Part shown: in pieces, positions 43,483-51,506 of the stretch
How positions within the stretch are numbered: position 1 is the first letter of the stretch
Layout of the letters: every line of letters begins with the position of its first letter
Assembly (NCBI RefSeq): GCF_019219025.1
Contig: NZ_JAHUWN010000002.1
Location: forward strand, 359,535-423,534
Source: Bacillus sp. sid0103
Lineage (GTDB): Bacteria > Bacillota > Bacilli > Bacillales_B > DSM-18226
Direction: 5' to 3'
DNA length: 64,000 nucleotides
The notes under the pieces: generated by a model
Told to the model about the DNA's origin: nothing
The model's input: only the letters and a program-made list of their open reading frames with translations
Database searches by the model: none
Made by a program: the position numbers and the translations under genes

Positions 43483-46092
43483 ATGAAAAAGGTTCATATC
43501 GTACCCCATATGCATTGGGACAGAGAGTGGTACTTTTCAACAGAAGAATCTCGAATTTTACTTGTTAATAATATGGAAGAAATAATGGAAATGCTCGAGA
43601 ACAACTCAGATTATCCTTACTATGTATTAGATGGTCAAACCTCAATCCTAGAAGACTATTTTGCGGTAAAACCTGAGAATAGAGAGCGCGTGAAAAAGCT
43701 TGCTCAAGAAGGAAAGCTCATTATCGGACCATGGTACACCCAAACGGATGAAATGGTAGTCGGCGGGGAATCCATCGTCCGCAACCTACTGTATGGATTA
43801 AAGGATACAGCAGAATTTGGACAGCCGATGATGATTGGCTATCTGCCCGACTCCTTCGGTCAAACGTCGCAAATGCCGCAAATCTTAAATGGATTTGACA
43901 TTAAGTACTCCATTTTCTGGCGCGGTACTTCTGAGCGCCATGGTACGGATAAAACCGAATTCTACTGGGAAAGTGATGATGGCAGCAAAGTATTAGTACA
44001 GCTATTCCCGCTTGGTTATGCCATCGGAAAATATCTCCCTGAGGATGAGGAAAAACTAAAAGAACGGATCGATAAATATTTTACGATTCTTGACCGCGGC
44101 GCCACAACGGAAAACATTATTCTCCCGAACGGTCACGATCAAATGCCAATCCAAAAAAATATCTTTACCATAATGGAAAAGTTGCAAAACCTATATCCAG
44201 ACCGTGAATTTTTCTTAAGCAAATATGAAAATGTATTTGAAGAACTCGAAAAGAATCAATCCCTGCCAACGCTTCAAGGTGAATTTTTAGATGGTAAATA
44301 CATGCGTGTGCACAGAAGTATCTATTCGACTCGAATGGATATTAAAGCAGCGAACACACGAATTGAAAATAAAATCACGAACATCCTAGAACCATTAGCT
44401 TCGATTGCTTATTCCTTAGGCTTCGAATACCATCACGGGTTAATCGAGTTAATTTGGAAAGAAATCATGAAAAACCATGCCCATGACAGTATCGGTTGCT
44501 GCTGCTCCGATAAAGTTCATCGTGAAATCATGAACCGCTTCTTCCTAGCGGAGGAAAAGACGGATCAGCTAATCGAATTTTACAAGCGTAAAATCACGGA
44601 TTCGATTGACACGGACCGTAAAGAAGATCGCTTAACAGCCTTTAACCTACTGCCTTATGACCGTCAGGATGTGGTGACCACTACCGTCATTTCAAAACTG
44701 AATTCCTTTACACTCGAGGATGCTGACGGAAACACCATTCCTTTTGAGGTGTTGAAAAAAGAAATCCTGGATCCTGGATTAATTGACCGTCAAATCGTTC
44801 ACTACGGAAACTATGATCCATTTTTCCAATATACGATTCAATTAAAAGATTCGATTCCAGCGATGGGCTATAAAACATACTTTGTCGTTGGCGCCGAGAC
44901 TAATATTACTAATTCACTGGTGGAAAAAGAAACGGTAGAAACGGAATTTTACAAGGTTTCCGTAAATCTAAACGGCACACTAAACATATACGATAAGCAG
45001 CTTCAAAAAGAGTTCAACCATGTGCTGCTGCTCGAAAACGGCGGAGATGACGGAGACGAATACGACTTCTCACCTCTACCAGATGAAAAACTTATTTATA
45101 GCGATAACGCACAAGCCGAAATAAAAATCGCCCAAAACCATTACGAAGCCCAAATTGACATTCAGTTAAAACTTGAGGTCCCTGGTGATTTAGAACATCG
45201 AAAAATGAATAAAGTGGACCGTTTTGTCGATGTTCATTGGAAGGTAACGATTCCAAATCACCAGCCAATCATTAAAGTGGATGCTGAAATAGACAATCAA
45301 GCAAACGACCATCGTCTTCGTGCCTTGATTCCTACTGGTATCGCCGCTTCCTTCTCGGTATCGGACAATCAATTCGGATTTATTAAACGCGATGTCTATG
45401 ATTCGGCGATGGAATACTGGGAAAAAGAAAATTGGGACGAGCGTCCAGATTCGATTTATCCCATGCTTTCCTTCGTCGGCCTAACTGACGAGGAGCATGG
45501 GATCAGCGTATTAACGAACAGCACACGGGAGTATGAAATTATCGGAGAGAATGATGATACGATCGCGATTACCCTTTTCCGCAGCGTTGGCTTTTTAGGA
45601 AAAGAGGAAATGCTCAGAAGACCAGGTCGTCCATCAGGAATTAAACTTCCGACACCTGATTCCCAAATGATCGGGAAACTCAAACTGGATTTTGCGATTA
45701 CAACACATAAAGGCTCAACGACTCAAGCAAACATCGGAAGAATGGCTAGAGAATTTACTACACCAATCCAAACCTATAATAAGATTCCGTATAATGCAAT
45801 GAAGCTAAATTCATCTGGTGTCAAAACACCATTAACCTTTAGCTTCCTAAAAGAAACCAGCCCGACTACTGTTTTGAGCACACTGAAAAAAGCTGAAAAA
45901 GAAGATCGCTTCGTTCTCCGCTTCTTCAATCCGACAGAAGCAGAAACGCAAGGGTCGTTTACACTGAATCGTTCCGTTGACCATGCAACAGAAGGAAACT
46001 TGAACGAAAAAGCAATAGCGCCATTAACATTGGACAATAATCAATTTCATGTTCCGCTAAAACGAAACCAAGTAAAAACAGTATTATTCTAA
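43483..46092 (+). CDS. mngB: GH38 alpha-mannosidase, mannosylglycerate hydrolase type
   Basis: An 869-residue cytoplasmic enzyme from ATG 43483, with GGAGG six bases before it. GH38 marks: IVPHMHWDREWYFS (zinc-binding His/Asp), WYTQTDEMVVGGES, GYLPDSFGQTSQMPQ (catalytic Asp) and MKNHAHDSIGCCCSDKVHRE in the helical region; the C-terminal half is the beta-sandwich typical of the family. In E. coli MngB splits 6-phospho-mannosylglycerate into mannose-6-phosphate and glycerate. Its position after the PTS gene, with an RpiR regulator upstream and glycerate kinase opposite, supports the same role here. No signal peptide, as expected for a phosphorylated intracellular substrate. Confidence 0.9.
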   Translation: MKKVHIVPHMHWDREWYFSTEESRILLVNNMEEIMEMLENNSDYPYYVLDGQTSILEDYFAVKPENRERVKKLAQEGKLIIGPWYTQTDEMVVGGESIVRNLLYGLKDTAEFGQPMMIGYLPDSFGQTSQMPQILNGFDIKYSIFWRGTSERHGTDKTEFYWESDDGSKVLVQLFPLGYAIGKYLPEDEEKLKERIDKYFTILDRGATTENIILPNGHDQMPIQKNIFTIMEKLQNLYPDREFFLSKYENVFEELEKNQSLPTLQGEFLDGKYMRVHRSIYSTRMDIKAANTRIENKITNILEPLASIAYSLGFEYHHGLIELIWKEIMKNHAHDSIGCCCSDKVHREIMNRFFLAEEKTDQLIEFYKRKITDSIDTDRKEDRLTAFNLLPYDRQDVVTTTVISKLNSFTLEDADGNTIPFEVLKKEILDPGLIDRQIVHYGNYDPFFQYTIQLKDSIPAMGYKTYFVVGAETNITNSLVEKETVETEFYKVSVNLNGTLNIYDKQLQKEFNHVLLLENGGDDGDEYDFSPLPDEKLIYSDNAQAEIKIAQNHYEAQIDIQLKLEVPGDLEHRKMNKVDRFVDVHWKVTIPNHQPIIKVDAEIDNQANDHRLRALIPTGIAASFSVSDNQFGFIKRDVYDSAMEYWEKENWDERPDSIYPMLSFVGLTDEEHGISVLTNSTREYEIIGENDDTIAITLFRSVGFLGKEEMLRRPGRPSGIKLPTPDSQMIGKLKLDFAITTHKGSTTQANIGRMAREFTTPIQTYNKIPYNAMKLNSSGVKTPLTFSFLKETSPTTVLSTLKKAEKEDRFVLRFFNPTEAETQGSFTLNRSVDHATEGNLNEKAIAPLTLDNNQFHVPLKRNQVKTVLF

Positions 46093-46095
46093 ACG

Positions 46096-46142
46096 AAAAA
46101 AGCCTATTCCTTCTATAGTAATTAAAAGGATAGGCTTTTTTC
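46096..46142 (+). terminator. Intrinsic terminator after mngB
   Basis: AAAAAAGCCTATtCCTT...AAGGATAGGCTTTTTT, starting three bases after the stop codon. Confidence 0.85.
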
Positions 46143-46161
46143 TTTAACGGTTTTGAAATCA

Positions 46162-46257
46162 TTAGATATTAATGTCAATTTCAGCATTTTTCTTAAGCTC
46201 TACTACTAGTTTAGTGAGCTGTTTTTGTTGTTGTTGTTCAAGTTGTTGCTTAATACC
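46162..46257 (-). pseudogene. 3' remnant of a prsA-like lipoprotein gene
   Basis: The minus strand reads 31 codons ending in TAA at 46162: ...KQQLEQQQQKQLTKLVVELKK..., matching the last residues of the lipoprotein gene at 60263 (IKQQLEQQHQQEQLTKLVGELKK) with mostly conservative changes and no frame break. Nothing upstream of the match (46258-46446) looks like the rest of the gene. Confidence 0.8.
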
Positions 46258-46452
46258 CAGAGGCAGTAAGGATTTTTACTAATTCACTAATCTATAAATT
46301 TAGGATTCTTGCAGAGGATATTTCGTTTCTTAACTCCCCTGTTGAACAGCAAATGGCCCATTACCTATTGAAGTGTTTATTTACAATGGACCTAAAGATT
46401 ATATGAAAAATCACACAATTAATAAGAGAAATTAATCACACTCTAAGCAAGA

Positions 46453-46485
46453 CAAAAAGGCTTCGCAGGGAGCGAAGCCTTTTTG
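46453..46485 (-). terminator. Terminator hairpin, copy of the one at 62.4 kb
   Basis: CAAAAAGGCTTCGC / GCGAAGCCTTTTTG with a 5-base loop. With the following ~60 bases (to ~46545) it matches 62363-62450, including TCAATTGTCTTGAT. Positioned to end the small gene at 46533. Confidence 0.85.
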
Positions 46486-46532
46486 TTAGCAGCGTTCATG
46501 TTAATCAATTGTCTTGATGGAAGTTAGATATG

Positions 46533-46706
46533 CTATCCTACTTGACTTTCTTCTACGGCATGTTGCCAACTTGGGTAGTAATACAAAGCACTCCTCATTA
46601 AATCAGGATAAAGTTGCTTTACCTCTTTTTTACGTAGAGAATCACCTTGGTTCTGTAAGTTCTGGATTTGAGTAATGACTTCCTTTGATGTGAATGGAAC
46701 ATCCAT
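46533..46706 (-). CDS. Small hypothetical protein (57 aa)
   Basis: ATG 46706 with GGAGG eight bases upstream; the other nearby ATGs lead to early stops. The product (MDVPFTSKEVITQIQNLQNQ...YPDLMRSALYYYPSWQHAVEE...) is soluble, probably helical and contains a Tyr-rich segment. I do not recognise it. It follows the sigma-54 activator gene by 80 bp on the same strand and ends before a terminator. The final codons (EESQVG, stop) recur as QEENKVG, stop at ~62450, indicating a lost paralogue there. Confidence 0.6.
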   Translation of the reverse strand: MDVPFTSKEVITQIQNLQNQGDSLRKKEVKQLYPDLMRSALYYYPSWQHAVEESQVG

Positions 46707-46786
46707 TTTTCATTCCTCCGTTTCCAAGTTATCCTTACCATCTTTCCCTTTGGCTAACAATATAAAACCTAAAATAGCGTAAGTAT

Positions 46787-48184
46787 TCAAAAATGCTCCT
46801 TATATTTCTTTAATTTATAGATGACTGAAGGTTGACTAATCCCCAAATAATCTGCCATTTCGTATGTGGTTTTACACTGTTTGTATGCTTGTGCAATCAG
46901 TTGCATCTCAACCTTTTCTAAAGTCTTCTTTAGATCGTGTGTCCCATTTACTTCCTTTTCGATTGCCATGGAAGTGGAATCTTCTGTCTGTTCCCCTGTG
47001 ATGGCTAGGGGAAGGTGGTTGGGATAAATAGTGGGTTCTTCAATGGTCAGAATTAGCCGTTCAATTAAATTTTCTAATTCGCGTATATTTCCAGGCCATT
47101 CATAATGAGTCATTACTTCAAAAGTCGAGGAATGGAATTTCTTTATTGTCTGGTATTTATCATTGGTTTTCTGTAAATAATGTTGAATTAAAATAGGTAT
47201 GTCTTCTTTACGTTCATGTAAAGACGGAATTTGGATGGGGACCACATTCAAACGATAAAACAAGTCTAATCTAAACTTCCCCTCACCCACCATCTTCTCT
47301 AAATCCTGATTTGTTGCGGCGATTAGCCGGAAGTTAATGAGTCTTTCTTTTTTTCCACCGATGCGCTTAATACTTTTTTCTTGTAACACTTTCAATAATT
47401 TGGCTTGCATGGCTAGGGGCAGTTCGCCGATTTCATCTAAAAAAAGAGTACCACTGTCAGCTTGCTCAATCAGTCCCTGCCTACCTTGCTTGTTTGCCCC
47501 TGTAAAAGATCCTGGTTCATAGCCAAATATCTCTGATTCAAACAAACTTTCTGGAATCGTGCTGCAATTTACCTCAATAAATGGCTCTTTATTTCGAGTG
47601 CTTTTATTATGTAGAGTTCGTGCAAACGTACTTTTCCCTACGCCAGATGGTCCTAATAAAAGAATCGTGGCATCGGTTTTAGCCACATTATGAATAGTTT
47701 TTAAAATTTGCTGAGTTTGATTACTTTTAGCAATAATCGAATGATGATCAATTTCCTTTTCCCTTAAATCCTCAACTTCTGTCTGATAGCCCTTTACTTT
47801 GCGTTGTAATAGCTCGTATTCTTCTTGCAATTTCCATATTTCGGTTTGATCCTGACTATAGCTAATCACTCTAACCAGGCGACCTTCTTGATTGAAAATC
47901 GGATAGCCGGTTGACATGACAATATGGCCTGTTTTTGTATGCTGCATAATCCGAGTGAATTTTTTTTCCTTTAAAACGATTGCATTGATAGATGGTGCAA
48001 GAAGCCCTTCTTCTTCTAATTGATAAACCGATGTACCAATGTATGAATCAGGTTTCATTCCATAAATAGCCCAATGTTCTGGATTAGATCGTAAAATGAT
48101 TCCTTTTTCGTCTGTAATGGTTATGTTATTATTCGATGTTTCGATAATTTTATTTAATTCCATCTCTAGCAATCTATCATCCAA
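46787..48184 (-). CDS. Sigma-54-dependent activator (PAS - AAA+ - HTH), second copy
   Basis: A 465-residue protein from TTG 48184, seven bases after AGGAGG. PAS ~10-110 (NNITITDEKGIILRSNPEHW), a short coiled coil ~117-145, AAA+ ~150-380 with Walker A GPSGVGKSTFA, Walker B SGTLFLDEIGEL and RLNVVPIQIPSLHERKEDI, and a C-terminal HTH (TTYEMADYLGISQPSVIYKL). The sigma-54 loop reads GSFTGA where GAFTGA is usual. It is divergent from the aminotransferase-aldehyde dehydrogenase operon, which has a canonical -24/-12 promoter and two palindromes between, so it is the likely activator of that operon. Confidence 0.92.
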   Translation of the reverse strand: MDDRLLEMELNKIIETSNNNITITDEKGIILRSNPEHWAIYGMKPDSYIGTSVYQLEEEGLLAPSINAIVLKEKKFTRIMQHTKTGHIVMSTGYPIFNQEGRLVRVISYSQDQTEIWKLQEEYELLQRKVKGYQTEVEDLREKEIDHHSIIAKSNQTQQILKTIHNVAKTDATILLLGPSGVGKSTFARTLHNKSTRNKEPFIEVNCSTIPESLFESEIFGYEPGSFTGANKQGRQGLIEQADSGTLFLDEIGELPLAMQAKLLKVLQEKSIKRIGGKKERLINFRLIAATNQDLEKMVGEGKFRLDLFYRLNVVPIQIPSLHERKEDIPILIQHYLQKTNDKYQTIKKFHSSTFEVMTHYEWPGNIRELENLIERLILTIEEPTIYPNHLPLAITGEQTEDSTSMAIEKEVNGTHDLKKTLEKVEMQLIAQAYKQCKTTYEMADYLGISQPSVIYKLKKYKEHF

Positions 48185-48213
48185 TACGTTACCTCCTTTT
48201 ATGTTTATCGATG

Positions 48214-48294
48214 TTGATTAAAATATAAATCAAAAATGAGTAAATAATCAATAATTAAATTAAAAATCGAGAATTTGATTTAATTTTAAATCAA
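48214..48294 (+). promoter_or_regulatory. Two palindromic enhancer sites for the second sigma-54 activator
   Basis: Site 1, 48214-48233: TTGATTAA, AATA, TAAATCAA (two mismatches). Site 2, 48275-48294: TTGATTTA, ATTT, TAAATCAA (perfect). Centres are 61 bp apart, near six helical turns, and 60-120 bp upstream of the -24 element. Confidence 0.7.
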
Positions 48295-48342
48295 TATTTC
48301 AAAAAGATTGCTAAAAAATGTCGTCTTTACCTGAAATATACG

Positions 48343-48358
48343 TTGGCACGAATCTTGC
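48343..48358 (+). promoter_or_regulatory. Sigma-54 (-24/-12) promoter of the aminotransferase operon
   Basis: TTGGCAC (48343-48349), GAATC, TTGC (48355-48358): exact consensus with GG-N10-GC. Confidence 0.92.
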
Positions 48359-48424
48359 TTAATTTATATTGAAGATGAGAAGTCTCATTTTTTTCAGACA
48401 TTTATTTAAAACGAAAGGGTGTTC

Positions 48425-49774
48425 ATGATGACACAAACTGAAAATTCAATCCAGGAATTAAGAGATTTAGATAAAAAACATTTTATCCATCCAACTTCCC
48501 CACTTAAACAGCAACAAGAACAGGGACCTGCTTTTATCTTTAAGGAAGGAAAGGGAGTCTATCTTAAAGATGTAACAGGAAAAAAAGTCATTGATGGTAT
48601 GTCATCTCTCTGGAATGTAAACGTAGGGCATGGTCGTGAAGAATTAGGCAAAGCGGCGATGGAGCAGATGTCAAAACTGGGGTTCACTTCATGTTTTGCT
48701 ACATATAGCAACGAGCCTGCCATTCGATTGGCCGCAAAACTTGCTCAAATCGCTCCTGGAGATTTAAGTGCCACCTTCTTCACTTCTGGCGGTTCGGAGG
48801 CTAATGATACAGCTTATAAACTTGCCCGCCATTACTGGATTCTAAAAGGGCAGCCAGGAAGGAAAAAGATTATTTCAAGAACGAAATCCTATCACGGAGT
48901 CTCCATGGGGGCAACAAGTGCAACGGGGTTGAAAGCTTTCCGGGATTTCACGAACTCACTGGCTCCTGATTTTCTATACGTAGACAACTTTTCCTCTAAA
49001 TCTTTACGTGAATTGATTGTAGCAGAAGGTCCTGAAACGATTGCGGCTTTTATTGCAGAACCTGTACAAGGAGCGGGGGGCATTCATGTAGTTCCGGAAA
49101 ATTATTTTAAGGAAGTAAGGGAAATTTGCAATGAATATGGAGTTTTATTTATTACAGATGAAGTGATAACTGGATTTGGCCGAACAGGAAAGTACTTTGG
49201 AATGGATCATTACGGTGTTGCCCCTGATATGATGTGCTTTGCCAAAGGTGTTACAAGTGGATATGCTCAACTTGGTGGGGTAATGATATCAGAAAAGATT
49301 CACCAGGAATTAACGGAGCTTTCAACGGGCACTTTGTTGCATGGATACACGTATAGCGGGCATCCAATGGCCTGTGCGGTTGCATTAAAAAATTTGGACA
49401 TTATTGAAAAAGAACATTTAATAGAAAATGCTGAAGCAATGGGTCAGGAACTGCTAAAAGGGCTTCACCAAATCCAACAAGAGCGAAAAATCGTCGGTAA
49501 AGTAAAAGGACTTGGATTGATGGCAGGTATTGAAATCGTCCAAGATTTACAAATAAAAGAACGTTACGCTGCGCCTCTGTCTCCTGCAATTGTTACGGAA
49601 GCTGCAAATCAAGGGCTTATTTGTAGATCAGTCGTCTTGGATGATCAAGATATAGTAGTATTTGCGCCGCCGTTAACTATTAATAAAGACGAGATCACGA
49701 AAATGATTGAGATTCTAAACAATTCCATCCGTGTTATCGAAGCAGATGTTATAGCAAACTATGTAACCACATAA
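48425..49774 (+). CDS. Class III omega-aminotransferase
   Basis: About 449 residues from ATG 48425 (AAAGGG five bases upstream; a second in-frame ATG follows directly). PLP fold type I class III: FTSGGSEANDTAYKLARHYW, ITDEVITGFGRTGKYFGMDHYGVAPDMM and CFAKGVTSGYAQLGGV with the Schiff-base Lys; TYSGHPMACAVAL near the C terminus. It moves an omega-amino group to pyruvate or a keto acid, giving an aldehyde. The next gene is an aldehyde dehydrogenase, so the pair converts an omega-amine to a carboxylate. Possible substrates include taurine, beta-alanine and GABA; the sequence alone does not decide. Nitrogen or carbon control via sigma-54. Confidence 0.88.
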   Translation: MMTQTENSIQELRDLDKKHFIHPTSPLKQQQEQGPAFIFKEGKGVYLKDVTGKKVIDGMSSLWNVNVGHGREELGKAAMEQMSKLGFTSCFATYSNEPAIRLAAKLAQIAPGDLSATFFTSGGSEANDTAYKLARHYWILKGQPGRKKIISRTKSYHGVSMGATSATGLKAFRDFTNSLAPDFLYVDNFSSKSLRELIVAEGPETIAAFIAEPVQGAGGIHVVPENYFKEVREICNEYGVLFITDEVITGFGRTGKYFGMDHYGVAPDMMCFAKGVTSGYAQLGGVMISEKIHQELTELSTGTLLHGYTYSGHPMACAVALKNLDIIEKEHLIENAEAMGQELLKGLHQIQQERKIVGKVKGLGLMAGIEIVQDLQIKERYAAPLSPAIVTEAANQGLICRSVVLDDQDIVVFAPPLTINKDEITKMIEILNNSIRVIEADVIANYVTT

Positions 49775-49824
49775 AGAAATAAATGAGTCATAAACATAAA
49801 TAATGTAAGGTGAGGAGATTAATT

Positions 49825-51249
49825 ATGAAAAAAAACTTATTTATTAATGGTGAGTGGGTAGAGGCAAAAACTTATACTCCTTTATTATCTCCCTACAATG
49901 GAGAGGTGATTGCAGAAGTTCCTGTAGCAACTCTTGATGAAGTAGAAATGGCGCTCTCTGCTGCATATGAAGCTAGAAAAACAATGGCTGGTATGCCAAG
50001 TTACCAGCGCGCAAGGATTTTAGAGAATCTTGCAAATCTATTAGAACAAAGATCAGATGAAGCGGCAGAAATAATTGCTCGGGAGGCAGCTAAACCCCTT
50101 TCTACGGCAAAAGGGGAAGTTGCTCGCACGATTCAAACATATAAATTTGCTGCAGAAGAAGCAAAACGGATACATGGAGAAACTATTCCGTTAGATGCTG
50201 CCCCAGGAGGAGAAGGAAGAGTTGGCTATACCGTAAGGGAACCAATAGGAGTAATTGCGGCGATTACACCTTTTAACTTTCCTATGAACCTAGTAGCACA
50301 TAAAGTAGGACCTGCACTTGCGTCAGGTAATACCGTTATATTAAAACCGGCAGGACAAACACCATTGTCTTCATTCTTTCTTGCTGAGTTAATCCAAGAA
50401 GCTGGGTTACCTGCAGGAGCATTCAATGTTGTAACGGGAAGCGGAACATTGATAGGTGAAAAGCTTGTTACAGATGAAAGAGTTCAAAAGATATCATTTA
50501 CCGGAAGCCCTGCCGTTGGCATTGGTATTCGGAATAAAGCCGGTTTAAAGAGGGTCACACTTGAATTGGGTTCTAACGCTGCGGTCATTGTCGACAAAGG
50601 CGTTGATATTGACAAAATCATTTCACGTTGTGTATCCGGAGCATTTGCTTTTCAAGGGCAAGTTTGTATCTCCTTACAGAGGGTTTATGTTCATGAAGAA
50701 CACTATGAACTATTTGTAGAAAAGTTCGTCAAAGCGGCTCAGAAGCTAAAACTTGGAGATCCTCTAGATTCGATGACAGAAGTTTCAGCATTAATCAGTC
50801 CCCGAGAGATCCAACGAGCCCTCGAATGGATTGAGGAAGCGAAGCAGCACGGGGCAATAGTTGCCACAGGGGGTAAAGCGGAAGGAAATATTTTGCATCC
50901 CACTGTTTTATTGGATGTGGATCCGTCCCAAAAAGTCTCTTGCCAAGAAGTGTTTGCCCCTATCGTTTTAATCAATAAAATCTCATCTGTTGATCAAGCA
51001 ATAGAGCTTGTCAATGATTCTCGCTACGGATTACAAGCAGGTATTTACACGGAGAACATCCATACGGCTTTAATGGCTTCGCAAAAGTTGCACGTAGGTG
51101 GCGTTATAGTAAACGATATACCTACATTCCGTCTGGATCATATGCCATATGGGGGAGTAAAGGAAAGTGGAATTGGCCGAGAAGGTGTAAAGTACGCCAT
51201 TGAGGAAATGACGGAACTTAAATTAGTAGTATTTAATCAAAATAAATAA
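49825..51249 (+). CDS. Aldehyde dehydrogenase of the aminotransferase operon
   Basis: A 474-residue enzyme from ATG 49825 with GAGGAG seven bases upstream; 50 bp after the aminotransferase. Motifs: ITPFNFPMNLVAHKVGPALASGNT, SFTGSPAVGIGIRNKAG, LELGSNAAVIVD (general-base Glu) and FQGQVCISLQRVY (catalytic Cys). It is a clear paralogue of the enzyme at 34739-36190, with long identical blocks. It probably oxidises the semialdehyde made by the aminotransferase. Two paralogues under two related sigma-54 systems suggest duplication and divergence of one catabolic module. Confidence 0.9.
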   Translation: MKKNLFINGEWVEAKTYTPLLSPYNGEVIAEVPVATLDEVEMALSAAYEARKTMAGMPSYQRARILENLANLLEQRSDEAAEIIAREAAKPLSTAKGEVARTIQTYKFAAEEAKRIHGETIPLDAAPGGEGRVGYTVREPIGVIAAITPFNFPMNLVAHKVGPALASGNTVILKPAGQTPLSSFFLAELIQEAGLPAGAFNVVTGSGTLIGEKLVTDERVQKISFTGSPAVGIGIRNKAGLKRVTLELGSNAAVIVDKGVDIDKIISRCVSGAFAFQGQVCISLQRVYVHEEHYELFVEKFVKAAQKLKLGDPLDSMTEVSALISPREIQRALEWIEEAKQHGAIVATGGKAEGNILHPTVLLDVDPSQKVSCQEVFAPIVLINKISSVDQAIELVNDSRYGLQAGIYTENIHTALMASQKLHVGGVIVNDIPTFRLDHMPYGGVKESGIGREGVKYAIEEMTELKLVVFNQNK

Positions 51250-51315
51250 TTTTTAAACTTATATAAATGAATGATAAATCAAATCGTTTGGAAACTGAAA
51301 CTTTCTTTCCAGGAT

Positions 51316-51347
51316 CAAATAGCACCGGAACGTACCGGTGCTATTTG
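51316..51347 (+). terminator. Hairpin after the aldehyde dehydrogenase operon
   Basis: Perfect 13-bp arms CAAATAGCACCGG / CCGGTGCTATTTG with a 6-base loop; no long T run, so termination may be partial. Confidence 0.65.
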
Positions 51348-51374
51348 ACATGAAACACAGCTCAATAGAACAAT

Positions 51375-51415
51375 AAAAAAAGGAACATCTGCTTGGGTGA
51401 AAGCAGATGTTCTTT
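51375..51415 (-). terminator. Terminator of the leftward MFS gene
   Basis: AAGGAACATCTGCTT / AAGCAGATGTTCTTT arms; minus-strand tail of T7. Confidence 0.85.
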
Positions 51416-51506
51416 CAACGAAAGTATACGGTTCGGGTGCAAAATGCACTCACTAGAAACATAGATTCCCTGTTTCCTCTAAATTGATTCCATATCTATT
51501 AAAAAA

